Source: Thermoanaerobaculia bacterium (GTDB lineage: Bacteria > Acidobacteriota > Thermoanaerobaculia > Multivoradales > JAHZIX01). From it: a stretch of DNA of 42,422 bases. Below the pieces are notes generated by a model, which saw only the letters and a list, made by a program, of their open reading frames with translations, did no database searches and was not told the DNA's origin. Below are positions 34,766-42,059 of the stretch, in pieces (position 1 is the stretch's first letter; the number at the start of each line of letters is the position of its first letter). Made by a program: the position numbers and the translations under genes. The DNA is taken from contig JALXFE010000471.1 of NCBI GenBank assembly GCA_027069135.1, positions 1-42,422 of the forward strand. Reading direction: 5' to 3'.

Positions 34766-36952
34766 ATGCTTACCTCTTCCACTGGAAGACTATGGCGGCT
34801 GGTGCCGGCGCTCCTTTTCTTTGGCTTTTTCCTCCCTGTCCTAGCCCTCGGCCAATCTGACGCGATTTCGATTTCCAAGGAAGTGGCCCAGAACCAACGG
34901 GAGCTTCGGCGAGTCGAGGAGCTTCAGCGCCGAGTTCTCGAATTTCCCAGGGATGAAAAGGCCTGGAGCGAGCTCTTGGATCTCCTCGAAGGTGCCCCTT
35001 TTCGGGAATCCTTCCTCGAACACTTTCGGCGCCGTCGTGATTGGGTCAGCCGGAGCACCCCTCCGGAAGACCTCAAGACAACCGCCGAGATCCTCCTCTT
35101 CGACTGGACCGCTGCCGCAGCGACGGCGCTGCCCTCTTCTCCATCCCTTAGGTGGAGGCTTCTCTCCCTTCAAACCGGAGGTGAAATGCACCCTTCGGAT
35201 GCTGAAGCTCTTCAGGAAGCCTTTCCCGACAACCCCCAAGTGGCCTACTGTCTGGCCCAGGGCTGGGCGGAGAGGGAGTCCCCGGATAGGGGGCTTCAAC
35301 ACCTCACCGATTGGCTGGCCTCTCACCCACGGGATCCCCGGGGCTATCAGGCCCTGATCGGCTTTCAGCGGGATTGGGAGATGGAAGAGGGCGCCCGCGC
35401 GAACATCAAGAAGCGGGCAGAAGTCTTTCCTGAAGATCCAAGATTCCGAGTAGCGTGGCTCGAAGCCATGGCAGAGGCCTTCCCCGGAGATCTTTCCGAC
35501 GCTCTAGGCGCCGCCCTGAGAAGTTCTCGCGGGGAGTTGGAGCGGATGGCCATTTGCCAGGTTCAGCAAGACTTCGGGGATTTCTCGGAGGCTGAGGCCT
35601 GCTATCGGGGGTCGTGGTCCCGGATGCAAGAGCATCGCCCCGACGGCGAACCGGCGGAGGAATCTCAAAGAATCCTGGAAGCCATCTTCGACTACGCGGC
35701 TGGCACAGTCCGGGACATCTCCTGGGCACTGGAGATCCTCGCCGTTCAGCGAGGTGAGGCGGCACTCTCGAATTGGGACGAGCTCCTCGTGGAAGACGGA
35801 GATTTTCTTGATGAGGTCTGTGAAGCCTTCGATTTTACCTTTGCCAGAGGAGATTTCGACGTTGTCATCGAGGAGCAAAACGTTGCAGAGTTACGATGGG
35901 TATCTCTGCCCGAAATGCTCCAAACGTGCGGCCGAGAGAGCTCGTCCCGAGAGCTCTGGAAAACCGTTTTGTCTTCACTATCGGGACCAGATCTCGGTCA
36001 CCTTGCATGGGCTCACAAGGAAGCTCGCCGAGAGCTGCTTCAACGATTCACCAAGGGCCCCGTAGGGGCTGACCTACTTCAGGCTCTCTATGAGAATCAA
36101 GAATACTTGCCGGCATTGGACCGGGAGAAACTGCTGCGTCTGCGGACCGTGACCGATCCCACGACCGAAGCCCACCTGGAGTGGGCGATCTATCTCAAGA
36201 ACCAGGGCCGTTACCAAGAAAGCGAGAAGGCGTTGCAAAAAGCCCTGAGTCAGGATTCCTCCCGCCCGGACCTTTACCTAGCCCTTGCCGCCGTGGCCCT
36301 CGAGGCCGGCCATGACGAAAAGGCTCTGGCGGCGGCAGAGGCCCTCAGGAGACAGCGGGAGGCCACTCCTCGCCAGGTGGCCACAGCTCACTACGTCTTC
36401 GGCAGGGTTGCTCGGCGAGCCGGGAAGATGGAGGATGCCACCACCCACTTCGAGCGCTACTTCCTGCAGCATTTCGAGTTCGCAGGGTGCTGCGATCGAG
36501 GTCTCGATGCCGGCTTTGTTGCACATCTACGGGAGACGGAGCCGGAGGAACACCTCGCGGCCTATCTCGAGGCAAAGAAGGAAGCTCTGGCCAAGTTTGC
36601 TACCGCTTCTACACCAAGGGGGCCTTTCGCTTCCTGCGCGACGGACCTTTGTGAGCTCTTTGATGACCCCCATCCAGGTAGGAACAAGCTTTTTGAATTC
36701 CTCGCCGAGAAAAACCCTGACAACGAGGCTGTTCAAGAACGGGTAGCACCTATCCGCGCGCTTCGAAACCGTTGGCGTACCGAAGATCCGGAGACCCTCT
36801 TTGAAGACGAAAAAATCCTTTTCTTCGACCCAACGAGTCTCGGTAGGAGCTTTTCCATGACGATCACCACTAGCTGCGGCATGTTCGTGACCCTGCAGCC
36901 CCAGCTTTTCGAGTCTCCGTTTGACCCCTCCGACCCAACTTGCCCCTGGTAG
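34766..36952 (+). CDS. Secreted TPR-repeat protein with Cys-rich C-terminal part
   Basis: A 728-residue exported helical protein. The signal peptide spans about residues 1-30 (WRLVPALLFFGFFLPVLALG). Helical repeats run through most of the protein; clear TPRs are AHLEWAIYLKNQGRYQESEK, LYLALAAVALEAGHDEKALA and AHYVFGRVARRAGKMEDATT (about residues 470-570). The C-terminal 160 residues contain several Cys (FAGCCDRG, FASCATDLCELF, TTSCGMF, final DPTCPW). ATG 34766 follows GGAG by six bases; ATG 34739 with AGGAAG is an alternative. A 92-bp piece of this gene recurs downstream at 37879-37970, and short repeats flank the gene. No specific function can be assigned. Confidence 0.75.
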   Translation: MLTSSTGRLWRLVPALLFFGFFLPVLALGQSDAISISKEVAQNQRELRRVEELQRRVLEFPRDEKAWSELLDLLEGAPFRESFLEHFRRRRDWVSRSTPPEDLKTTAEILLFDWTAAAATALPSSPSLRWRLLSLQTGGEMHPSDAEALQEAFPDNPQVAYCLAQGWAERESPDRGLQHLTDWLASHPRDPRGYQALIGFQRDWEMEEGARANIKKRAEVFPEDPRFRVAWLEAMAEAFPGDLSDALGAALRSSRGELERMAICQVQQDFGDFSEAEACYRGSWSRMQEHRPDGEPAEESQRILEAIFDYAAGTVRDISWALEILAVQRGEAALSNWDELLVEDGDFLDEVCEAFDFTFARGDFDVVIEEQNVAELRWVSLPEMLQTCGRESSSRELWKTVLSSLSGPDLGHLAWAHKEARRELLQRFTKGPVGADLLQALYENQEYLPALDREKLLRLRTVTDPTTEAHLEWAIYLKNQGRYQESEKALQKALSQDSSRPDLYLALAAVALEAGHDEKALAAAEALRRQREATPRQVATAHYVFGRVARRAGKMEDATTHFERYFLQHFEFAGCCDRGLDAGFVAHLRETEPEEHLAAYLEAKKEALAKFATASTPRGPFASCATDLCELFDDPHPGRNKLFEFLAEKNPDNEAVQERVAPIRALRNRWRTEDPETLFEDEKILFFDPTSLGRSFSMTITTSCGMFVTLQPQLFESPFDPSDPTCPW

Positions 36953-36960
36953 GTCGTCCT

Positions 36961-37019
36961 CCCGTAGGGGCGAATCATCATTCGCCCCCCCCAGGCGAAT
37001 AATGATTCGCCCCTACGGG
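36961..37019. repeat. Large REP-type hairpin between convergent genes
   Basis: Two 26-base arms (36961-36986 and 36994-37019) starting CCCGTAGGGGCGAATCAT are complementary except for one base, around a 7-base loop. It starts eight bases after the TPR stop and precedes the convergent Crp-like gene, so it may also end transcription, although there is no U-run. Confidence 0.9.
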
Positions 37020-37035
37020 TGGGGGGCGGTTGGAT

Positions 37036-37066
37036 CGGATATTCCGGATATTCGGCGGCGACCTCT
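37036..37066. repeat. Right copy of the repeat flanking the TPR gene
   Basis: CGGATATTCCGGAT followed by ATTCGGCGGCGACCTCT. It matches the left copy at 34627-34666 apart from the left copy's 8-base insert and a single base. It lies just inside the end of the convergent regulator gene's 3' flank. Confidence 0.72.
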
Positions 37067-37073
37067 GCGGTCA

Positions 37074-37760
37074 TCAGCCGAGGCTCAGATCGACCAGGGC
37101 CCGGCGATCGACGATGGTGAAGCCATCGCTGCGGGTGCGCACCGGGCCCTCCTTGTTCCAGCGGCTCATGAGGCGGATGGCCGTTTCGATGGTGGTACCG
37201 GTGAGGTCCGCCAGCTCCTGGCGCGCCAACACCATGGGGATGAAGATCTCCCCTTCCGCCGGTCGCCCCATGTCCTGGGCGAGATTGAGAAAGAGGCGGG
37301 CGAAACGGACCTCCATCCGGCCGCTGCGGTCCGCCATTCGGTTGGAGAGCTTCATCAATCGGCGGGTGAGGCCGGTCAGCAGGCTCCGAACGAAGGAGGG
37401 CCGGGCCTCGAGGAGCTCGAAGAAGGCACCCTTGCGGATGGCCAGGCAGGTCGTCGGTTCCAGGGCGGCGGCGGTGGCGGGATAGGGCCGGTCCTCATAG
37501 ACCGCCACGGCCCCCACCGGGGCGTGGGATCCGAAGAGTTCCAGGATGATGTCCCGGCCGTCCGGGGTCGCCTTGGAGACCTTGACCCGACCTTCCGCAA
37601 CCACCACGAAGTTGTCCGATGGATCCCCTTCCCGAAAGATCACCTCCCCGCGGCGGTAGGTACTCACTTCGGTGACCGCGGCGAGGCGGTGACGGTCTTC
37701 CTCCGCAAGCTTTCGGAAGAGCGGGTTCTCGAGCAGTAATTGCTCAGCAGGCTTGGGCAC
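37074..37760 (-). CDS. Crp/Fnr-family transcription regulator
   Basis: A 228-residue regulator with an N-terminal cyclic-nucleotide-binding-like domain (PLFRKLAEEDRHRLAAVTEV, YRRGEVIFREGDPSDNFVVV, ELFGSHAPVGAVAVYEDRPY), a long dimerisation helix (about 125-150), and a C-terminal winged helix (LARQELADLTGTTIETAIRL MSRW region). There are no Fnr-type N-terminal Cys, so Fe-S oxygen sensing is unlikely. The phosphate-binding Arg-Ser pair of true cAMP receptors is not evident, so the ligand is unknown. Start is GTG. It is a single gene, convergent with the TPR gene across a large hairpin. Confidence 0.88.
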   Translation of the reverse strand: MPKPAEQLLLENPLFRKLAEEDRHRLAAVTEVSTYRRGEVIFREGDPSDNFVVVAEGRVKVSKATPDGRDIILELFGSHAPVGAVAVYEDRPYPATAAALEPTTCLAIRKGAFFELLEARPSFVRSLLTGLTRRLMKLSNRMADRSGRMEVRFARLFLNLAQDMGRPAEGEIFIPMVLARQELADLTGTTIETAIRLMSRWNKEGPVRTRSDGFTIVDRRALVDLSLG

Positions 37761-37878
37761 GGTGTCGGGGACTCATGGTTGACGGACCTCCGGCATCTCA
37801 AGGGATCTCGTCTCTCCCGAGCTTGCCGACTCCAGGTGTTGTTGAATCGGATGCGGACCCTGCAAGCTTATCACCTGC

Positions 37879-37970
37879 CTTCGAGCGCTACTTCCTGCAG
37901 CATTTCGAGTTCGCCGGGTGCTGCGATTGAGATCTCGACGCCGGCTTTGTCGCACACCTACGGGAGACGC
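37879..37970 (+). pseudogene. 92-bp duplicated fragment of the TPR gene
   Basis: This stretch matches 36448-36539 of the TPR gene at all but six positions. It would encode FERYFLQHFEFAGCCD and then hits an in-frame TGA where the parent has CGA. It is a detached, decaying copy, with no start codon or flanking TPR sequence. Confidence 0.9.
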
Positions 37971-37973
37971 CCC

Positions 37974-38010
37974 CCCGGGAGCGAAACAGAGGTTCCGGGA
38001 TGGGGGCGAA
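37974..38010 (+). repeat. 37-bp segment matching the inside of tamB
   Basis: CCCGGGAGCGAAACAGA and the following 20 bases match 32451-32487 within the tamB-like gene with three mismatches. It begins four bases after the TPR fragment and merges into the first REP unit. The last nine bases could be REP sequence instead. Confidence 0.7.
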
Positions 38011-38186
38011 GGATGATTTGCCTGTGGGTGGGCGAATGATGATTCGCCTGTGGGCGGGCGAATGATGATTCGCCCCTACGGGTGGGGGGCCTTCGGTTCC
38101 AATGAGGGGGCAGAAGGATGATTTGCCCCTACGGGTGGGGGGCCTTCGGTTCCAATGAGGGGGCAGAATGATGATTCGCCCCTACG
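38002..38186. repeat. REP array, downstream side of the RAYT gene
   Basis: About five units of a palindromic element GGGCGAATGATGATTCGCCC, most followed by CTACGGGTGGGGGGCCTTCG and a GTTCCAATGAG linker. Two units have the changed core AAGGATGATTTGCC. The last two units run into the 3' end of the transposase reading frame. Confidence 0.9.
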
Positions 38187-38734
38187 TTTAATGAATCTTC
38201 CTTCCAGCGCGCGGGGTTCTCGGCGATGTAGCGTCGGATCCGGTCCAGGTCCGGTTCGTCCCGGACGATATGATCCCAAAAACCGCGTTGCCAGATGATC
38301 TCTGCCACCGAACGTTGCCGGTACCATTTCGTGACGCCGATTTTGAATCCTCGGACCACGGATCCGAGGGTACGAGATGTTCCCTTTGGGTGCGAGGCAG
38401 CGGGGTCGCACCCTACCTCTGCAGTCCCCGCCGAGGCGGCGATCTCCAGGATGCCGTGAACATGATTCGGCATCACCACCCACTCATCCAGTCGGACATT
38501 CGGGAAATGGTCAGGAATTCTCGTCCAAGAATCGACAACGGCCCGTCCCGCATCGTTCAAGATCATCCGCCCCTCAAGAATCGTACCGAAAAGGTATCGC
38601 CGATTCTGCGTACAAACCGTCACGAAGTAGGTACCTTCCTGAGAATAATCATACCCACGAAGCCGAATCGACCGGCGGTTCCTGCGTAGGGGCGAATGAT
38701 CATTCGCCCGCGTCCCCAATGGGTGGTGTCTCAT
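38129..38734 (-). CDS. REP-associated tyrosine transposase (RAYT, Y1 family)
   Basis: A 201-residue Y1 transposase of the RAYT group, single-copy relatives of IS200/IS605 TnpA that cut REP hairpins. RRSIRLRGYDYSQEGTYFVT and VCTQNRRYLFG are the family start, EWVVMPNHVHGILEI contains the HUH pair (His-Val-His), and RRYIAENPARWKED carries the Tyr nucleophile. WQRGFWDHIVRDEPDLDRI is also typical. The start (ATG 38734, GGAGG 11 bases upstream) places the REP palindrome at 38690-38709 inside the coding region (residues 9-15). The C-terminal 17 residues are encoded by REP units. No later start exists before the core domain. Confidence 0.9.
   Translation of the reverse strand: MRHHPLGTRANDHSPLRRNRRSIRLRGYDYSQEGTYFVTVCTQNRRYLFGTILEGRMILNDAGRAVVDSWTRIPDHFPNVRLDEWVVMPNHVHGILEIAASAGTAEVGCDPAASHPKGTSRTLGSVVRGFKIGVTKWYRQRSVAEIIWQRGFWDHIVRDEPDLDRIRRYIAENPARWKEDSLNVGANHHSAPSLEPKAPHP
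38690..38709. repeat. Perfect 20-base REP palindrome inside the RAYT N-terminus
   Basis: GGGCGAATGATCATTCGCCC reads the same on both strands. It belongs to the same element family as the two arrays and is translated within the transposase N-terminus. Confidence 0.9.
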
Positions 38735-38798
38735 GCGCGTCGCGTCCTCCCCGGCGGTGTTCCTGCCATCGTGGAGAATACCCAATTCACCGCGGTCC

Positions 38799-38985
38799 GG
38801 GGGGGGCGAATGATGATTCGCCCCTACGGATTGGGGGGGGCCTTCGGTTTAAATGTGGGGGCGAATGATGATTCGCCTCTACGGATTGGGGGGCCTTCGG
38901 TTCCAATGTGGGGGCGAATGATGATTCGCCCTACGGATTGGTGGCCTTCGGTTCTTGCGTAGGGGCGAATCATCATTCGGCCGCG
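38799..38985. repeat. REP array, upstream side of the RAYT gene
   Basis: Three direct units of GGCGAATGATGATTCGCC followed by CTACGGATTGGGGGGCCTTC and a short linker (starting about 38799, 38856 and 38910), then one unit in opposite orientation (GTAGGGGCGAATCATCATTC, about 38958-38985). The spacer differs slightly from the downstream array (GGATT against GGGTG), which marks two sub-families. Confidence 0.9.
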
Positions 38986-39009
38986 CCGCCTAGTGATTCT
39001 CCCCGGTAT

Positions 39010-40851
39010 TCAGGGGGTAAGCCGGACGGCAAAATTGTCCACGAAGCTCGCGTCGTGGATCCCGTGGTCGATCTCCAGAACGGCGTGATCGATATCCGCT
39101 GGGTTGACAGGAATGGTAACCAACAGAGTCCAGCTAAGGAAATTTACTTTCCTATAGAGGCGAAGCTCCCGGGCGGCACCATCGTATTCGAGCTTCACAG
39201 AGACCTTGTACAGAGGAAGAAAGGGGTCGAGGCTAAAGAGAAGGGTTCCCTCCCGACCATATACCCTGAGGTTGCCGCTCAGCTCGACCCAGAATCTGCC
39301 GGCATCGATGAGAGGTTCGACCGGACTCGACGAAAAACCGATCGACACCGACCCAGAAGGGGAAGAGCCAAAGGAGCTCGACGGATCCCTAATGGTCAAC
39401 TCCGCCTCGATAGAAGTCACGCCATCAAAGTCGATGGGCAGATCGTAAGGGATGCCGCCGACGGGCGTCCCAGCGGGGAAGGTCGTCGTGACCTTACCCC
39501 CCGAGGTCTTGAGCGGCCAGGCCGGATCGACCGTGTCCCAGGTGGCGCCGCCCACTTGCAGGGCGCGACCCTGGAGAATGACCCCGTCTTGGGCGTCATT
39601 GAAATTGTCGGAATAGACCGGAGACAGCTCCACTCCCCCCGGCACGCAGCCTGCCGCGGCTTGTTGGTCGAGAGCTGCCTGCCGAGCGTCGCCAACACAG
39701 AGGGCCACCTTGCATTCATCTTGGTTATTGTCACCGAGCTGCGTCCTGAAGCGCTTGCCTGCCAGGTCAAAACCCGCTGAAGTGTGGAAGTTCCAACCCG
39801 CGGCGCCCGCGTAGACCGAAAGACCGAGAGAATTCAGGAGATCGTCATACAGGCAGTGATCGCTGCTGCCGCCGGCGCCTCCTTCGCACCAGCCAACCCG
39901 GGCCTCTTCCTGCAGATGAATGGGTATGATGGTATCCAGGATATCTCGAAGGTGATCCACTCTCTCGACGGTTTGTTCGTCCCAGAGCGCGGTGCGTGAA
40001 AAGTGAGGGGCTGCTAGATCAGCTCCGCCTTGCACGATGTTGTATCCTAGTTGGGCACTCGAAGTGCTCTGGTTGAGGCCGGCCTGCGAGAATGTGATGA
40101 GTCGATTCACATCGGCGGCGGTCGCCGCTAGCTTCAAGGCCTCGATTCTGCCCCAATTCGGCGACGAAGTACCACCCGTGAAGGACTCGTTATCAATGTC
40201 GATGAACACATTGGGATACTCCCCTTCGATCTCCCCGACGAAGTCGACGATGCCGTTGTGATACTTGGGCCAGCACGAAGCATCGTTGCCGCAGCTCTGC
40301 AGATCGCACCCCTCTTGGAGATAGTCCCGGTACCAGAAGCTCACGTCGACGGTGAAGCCGCGTTGGGTGGCGGCGTCTAAGACGGCCCGCAGGGCATTGA
40401 CACGGCTCGAGATAAGATTTCCGCTGGCATCGATGATACATGCATTCGGTACCGGGAGAGTGTTGCCGGGGTTGCCTTCAGACCAGTCCCGATTCCAGGT
40501 AGCCAGGATACGCACGTGATTGAAACCCCGATTGCCGAGCCAATTCAGGTCCGACTCGACATCGGAGATGGGAGCTCCGATAGCAGAGAAATAGCTCACG
40601 CCCATAACGTGTTTGCCGTCGTACGAGGGGCCCCCGGGCGTCTCCGGTGGCAAGCCTTCGATGTACGGCCCGCATTGAGTTGGAGCCGGACCCGGCAGCG
40701 TCGGAAGTTGTGCATTGCAGCTAGTGTTCGGGCAGGTGGCCGCGGACAGTGCCTGGGCTGTTAGACAGCCCACGAGCACAATTCCCATCAAGTATCTGTT
40801 TTTGATGATTCTTCCTTTCGAGGTCTCAACGGTGACGGCAACGGAAGTCAT
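39010..40851 (-). CDS. Secreted glycosidase-like protein (TIM barrel plus lectin-like domain)
   Basis: A 613-residue exported protein. The signal peptide is near residues 20-37 (GIVLVGCLTAQALSA). The first 350 residues look like a cellulase-type TIM barrel: FNHVRILATWNRDWSEGNPG, FTVDVSFWYRDYL and VFIDIDNESFTGG, where the Asn-Glu would be the acid/base. Six or more Cys suggest disulfides. The last 200 residues (VYSDNFNDAQDGVILQGRAL, then IEAELTIRD and LYKVSVKLEYDGAARELRLY) resemble a LamG/concanavalin-like sandwich. ATG 40851 follows AAGGAG by nine bases; upstream starts at 40869 and 40992 are less supported. The glycosidase family cannot be fixed from sequence, and the substrate is unknown. 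Confidence 0.65.
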   Translation of the reverse strand: MTSVAVTVETSKGRIIKNRYLMGIVLVGCLTAQALSAATCPNTSCNAQLPTLPGPAPTQCGPYIEGLPPETPGGPSYDGKHVMGVSYFSAIGAPISDVESDLNWLGNRGFNHVRILATWNRDWSEGNPGNTLPVPNACIIDASGNLISSRVNALRAVLDAATQRGFTVDVSFWYRDYLQEGCDLQSCGNDASCWPKYHNGIVDFVGEIEGEYPNVFIDIDNESFTGGTSSPNWGRIEALKLAATAADVNRLITFSQAGLNQSTSSAQLGYNIVQGGADLAAPHFSRTALWDEQTVERVDHLRDILDTIIPIHLQEEARVGWCEGGAGGSSDHCLYDDLLNSLGLSVYAGAAGWNFHTSAGFDLAGKRFRTQLGDNNQDECKVALCVGDARQAALDQQAAAGCVPGGVELSPVYSDNFNDAQDGVILQGRALQVGGATWDTVDPAWPLKTSGGKVTTTFPAGTPVGGIPYDLPIDFDGVTSIEAELTIRDPSSSFGSSPSGSVSIGFSSSPVEPLIDAGRFWVELSGNLRVYGREGTLLFSLDPFLPLYKVSVKLEYDGAARELRLYRKVNFLSWTLLVTIPVNPADIDHAVLEIDHGIHDASFVDNFAVRLTP

Positions 40852-41052
40852 AGCGCGTTTCTCCTTCATGGTTATTCGAACAGGGAAAGGTCGGCGTTTC
40901 CGACCTCCGGCATATGTGTCGAGGCTGCCCCGCGGCGTCTCGAGGTCCCCTGTCCTCAGCACGGCGAACACCAGAGCTCTCTTGGCTTTCACAACGAAGC
41001 CTTCAGCTCATTCGCCCTCAGTCATTCACGCGCCCTTTGCACCGGAATCCGC
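40852..41052. other. Upstream region of the glycosidase-like gene
   Basis: Two hundred bases without a recognisable gene; it should contain the leftward promoter of the glycosidase-like gene, but no clear sigma-70 pair was seen. Confidence 0.4.
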
Positions 41053-41301
41053 TCACTCGAATACGGCAGAGCGGAATGTGGCAAGGAAAATGAGATAGGT
41101 CGGTTCGATGTTGCCAGAGGACGCTTCCTGGTAGAAATAGAAGCGGGTGAGTTCCTGCGGTCGACCCGGGTCCTTGGTAACGGCGTGGAGCCGGCCGTCG
41201 GAGCTGTAGGTGGGCAGCATCTCCGGGATCAAGAGTTGCAGCCTATCGGAGCCGGAGCGCCGGTCATGGACCTCCTCCGGGACGGAACCCCAGAGCTTGC
41301 T
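41053..41301 (-). pseudogene. Possible 3' end of a lost gene
   Basis: A leftward frame free of stops for 83 codons, with protein-like content: DRLQLLIPEMLPTYSSDG, RLHAVTKDPGRPQELTRF, YFYQEASSGNIEPTYLIF, ending LATFRSAVFE. There is no good start, and the frame is closed by a stop directly upstream, so it would be a truncated gene end. It overlaps the terminase-like remnant on the other strand. Not recognised; low confidence. Confidence 0.25.
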
Positions 41302-41586
41302 TCAGCGGTGGCGGTAATCTTCACCTCCGTAAGCAAGCGCCGGGAGCACCCCGGCCAACGCAAGCTCACCCTGGGGAAAGCCCGCCTCGCCAGCCGCCTC
41401 CAGCTATTGCTGCGGACCGGCCGTATTCCTCTCCTTCAAACCGCCGAAGCCGACGCCCTGGCCCTCGAGCTGCTCAATTACGAGATGCGGGTAGACGCCA
41501 ACGCCCATGCTCGCTTCGGGGCGTTCAAGACCGGAACTCACGACGCTCGGGCCACAGCCTTGGGCCTCGCCGTGCAGGTAGGCCTG
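41245..41586 (+). pseudogene. Decayed phage-terminase-like nuclease module, copy 1
   Basis: The frame encodes GAPVMDLLRDGTPELAS, HPGQRKLTLGKARLASRL, QLLLRTGRIPLLQTAEADAL and NYEMRVDANAHARFGAFKTG THDARATALGLAVQ. This is the RNase H-like C-terminal part of proteins I know as terminase large-subunit-like, which in intact form start with an ATPase and a DxTGVGDPVLDLL segment. Here the ATPase half is missing and the catalytic Asp of the first strand is replaced (GAGAPVMD). The frame then runs on into unrelated, basic sequence. It looks like a remnant, not a working gene. Confidence 0.55.
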
Positions 41587-41599
41587 CAAACCCCAAAGG

Positions 41600-41900
41600 G
41601 TCTATCGCCGGCCGTTGGTCCATGCGGATCTCACAGGCCTCGGAGATCCCGTCCTCGAGATCCTCAGGGAAGCGGGGCCCTGGGTCCTGCCGGCCTACTT
41701 CACCTACGGCGACCGACGCTCCGAAGAAGGGGAGCGGTCCGACGTCAGCTACACCCTCGGAAAAGCATTTCTCGTCAGTCGGCTCCAAGCCCTCCTCCAA
41801 ACTCACCGTCTCCACCTACCCAAGACCCATGAATCCGAGACCTCGGCGGAAAAGCTCCTCGCCTACCAGGTCGACCCCATCTTCTCCCGGTCTGGGGAGA
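41600..41900 (+). pseudogene. Decayed phage-terminase-like nuclease module, copy 2
   Basis: In another reading frame, directly after copy 1, the sequence encodes VHADLTGLGDPVLEILREAG, VLPAYFTYGDRRSEEGERSD, TLGKAFLVSRLQALLQTHRL and HLPKTHESETSAEKLLAYQV. It is homologous to copy 1 but keeps the first-strand Asp (ADLTGLGDP) and has lost the THDD-type end. The frame shift between the two and the complementary losses show a broken tandem duplication. Confidence 0.55.
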
Positions 41901-42059
41901 CCTCAGCCTCCCGCGCCGTCCCCAAGGACGCTATACCTCCCAAGAGCAATATCGCTTCCTGGTGTGGCCAGAGCCTGCCCCTCACAACACAAGCCCCAAG
42001 GAAACCAGGGCAGCCCTGGCTGCGAGACCTGCAGTAGACTTATGCAGACTTGACCATGC

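Noticed and set aside
36961-37019. Classical rho-independent terminator for the TPR gene
   Set aside because: The stem is far longer than usual and there is no T-run; the sequence matches the REP family, so it was called a REP hairpin that might also stop transcription.
38002-38985. Possible CRISPR array
   Set aside because: Units are palindromic and contiguous with near-identical linkers, have no unique spacers, vary in orientation, and no cas gene is present. They are REP elements tied to the RAYT gene.
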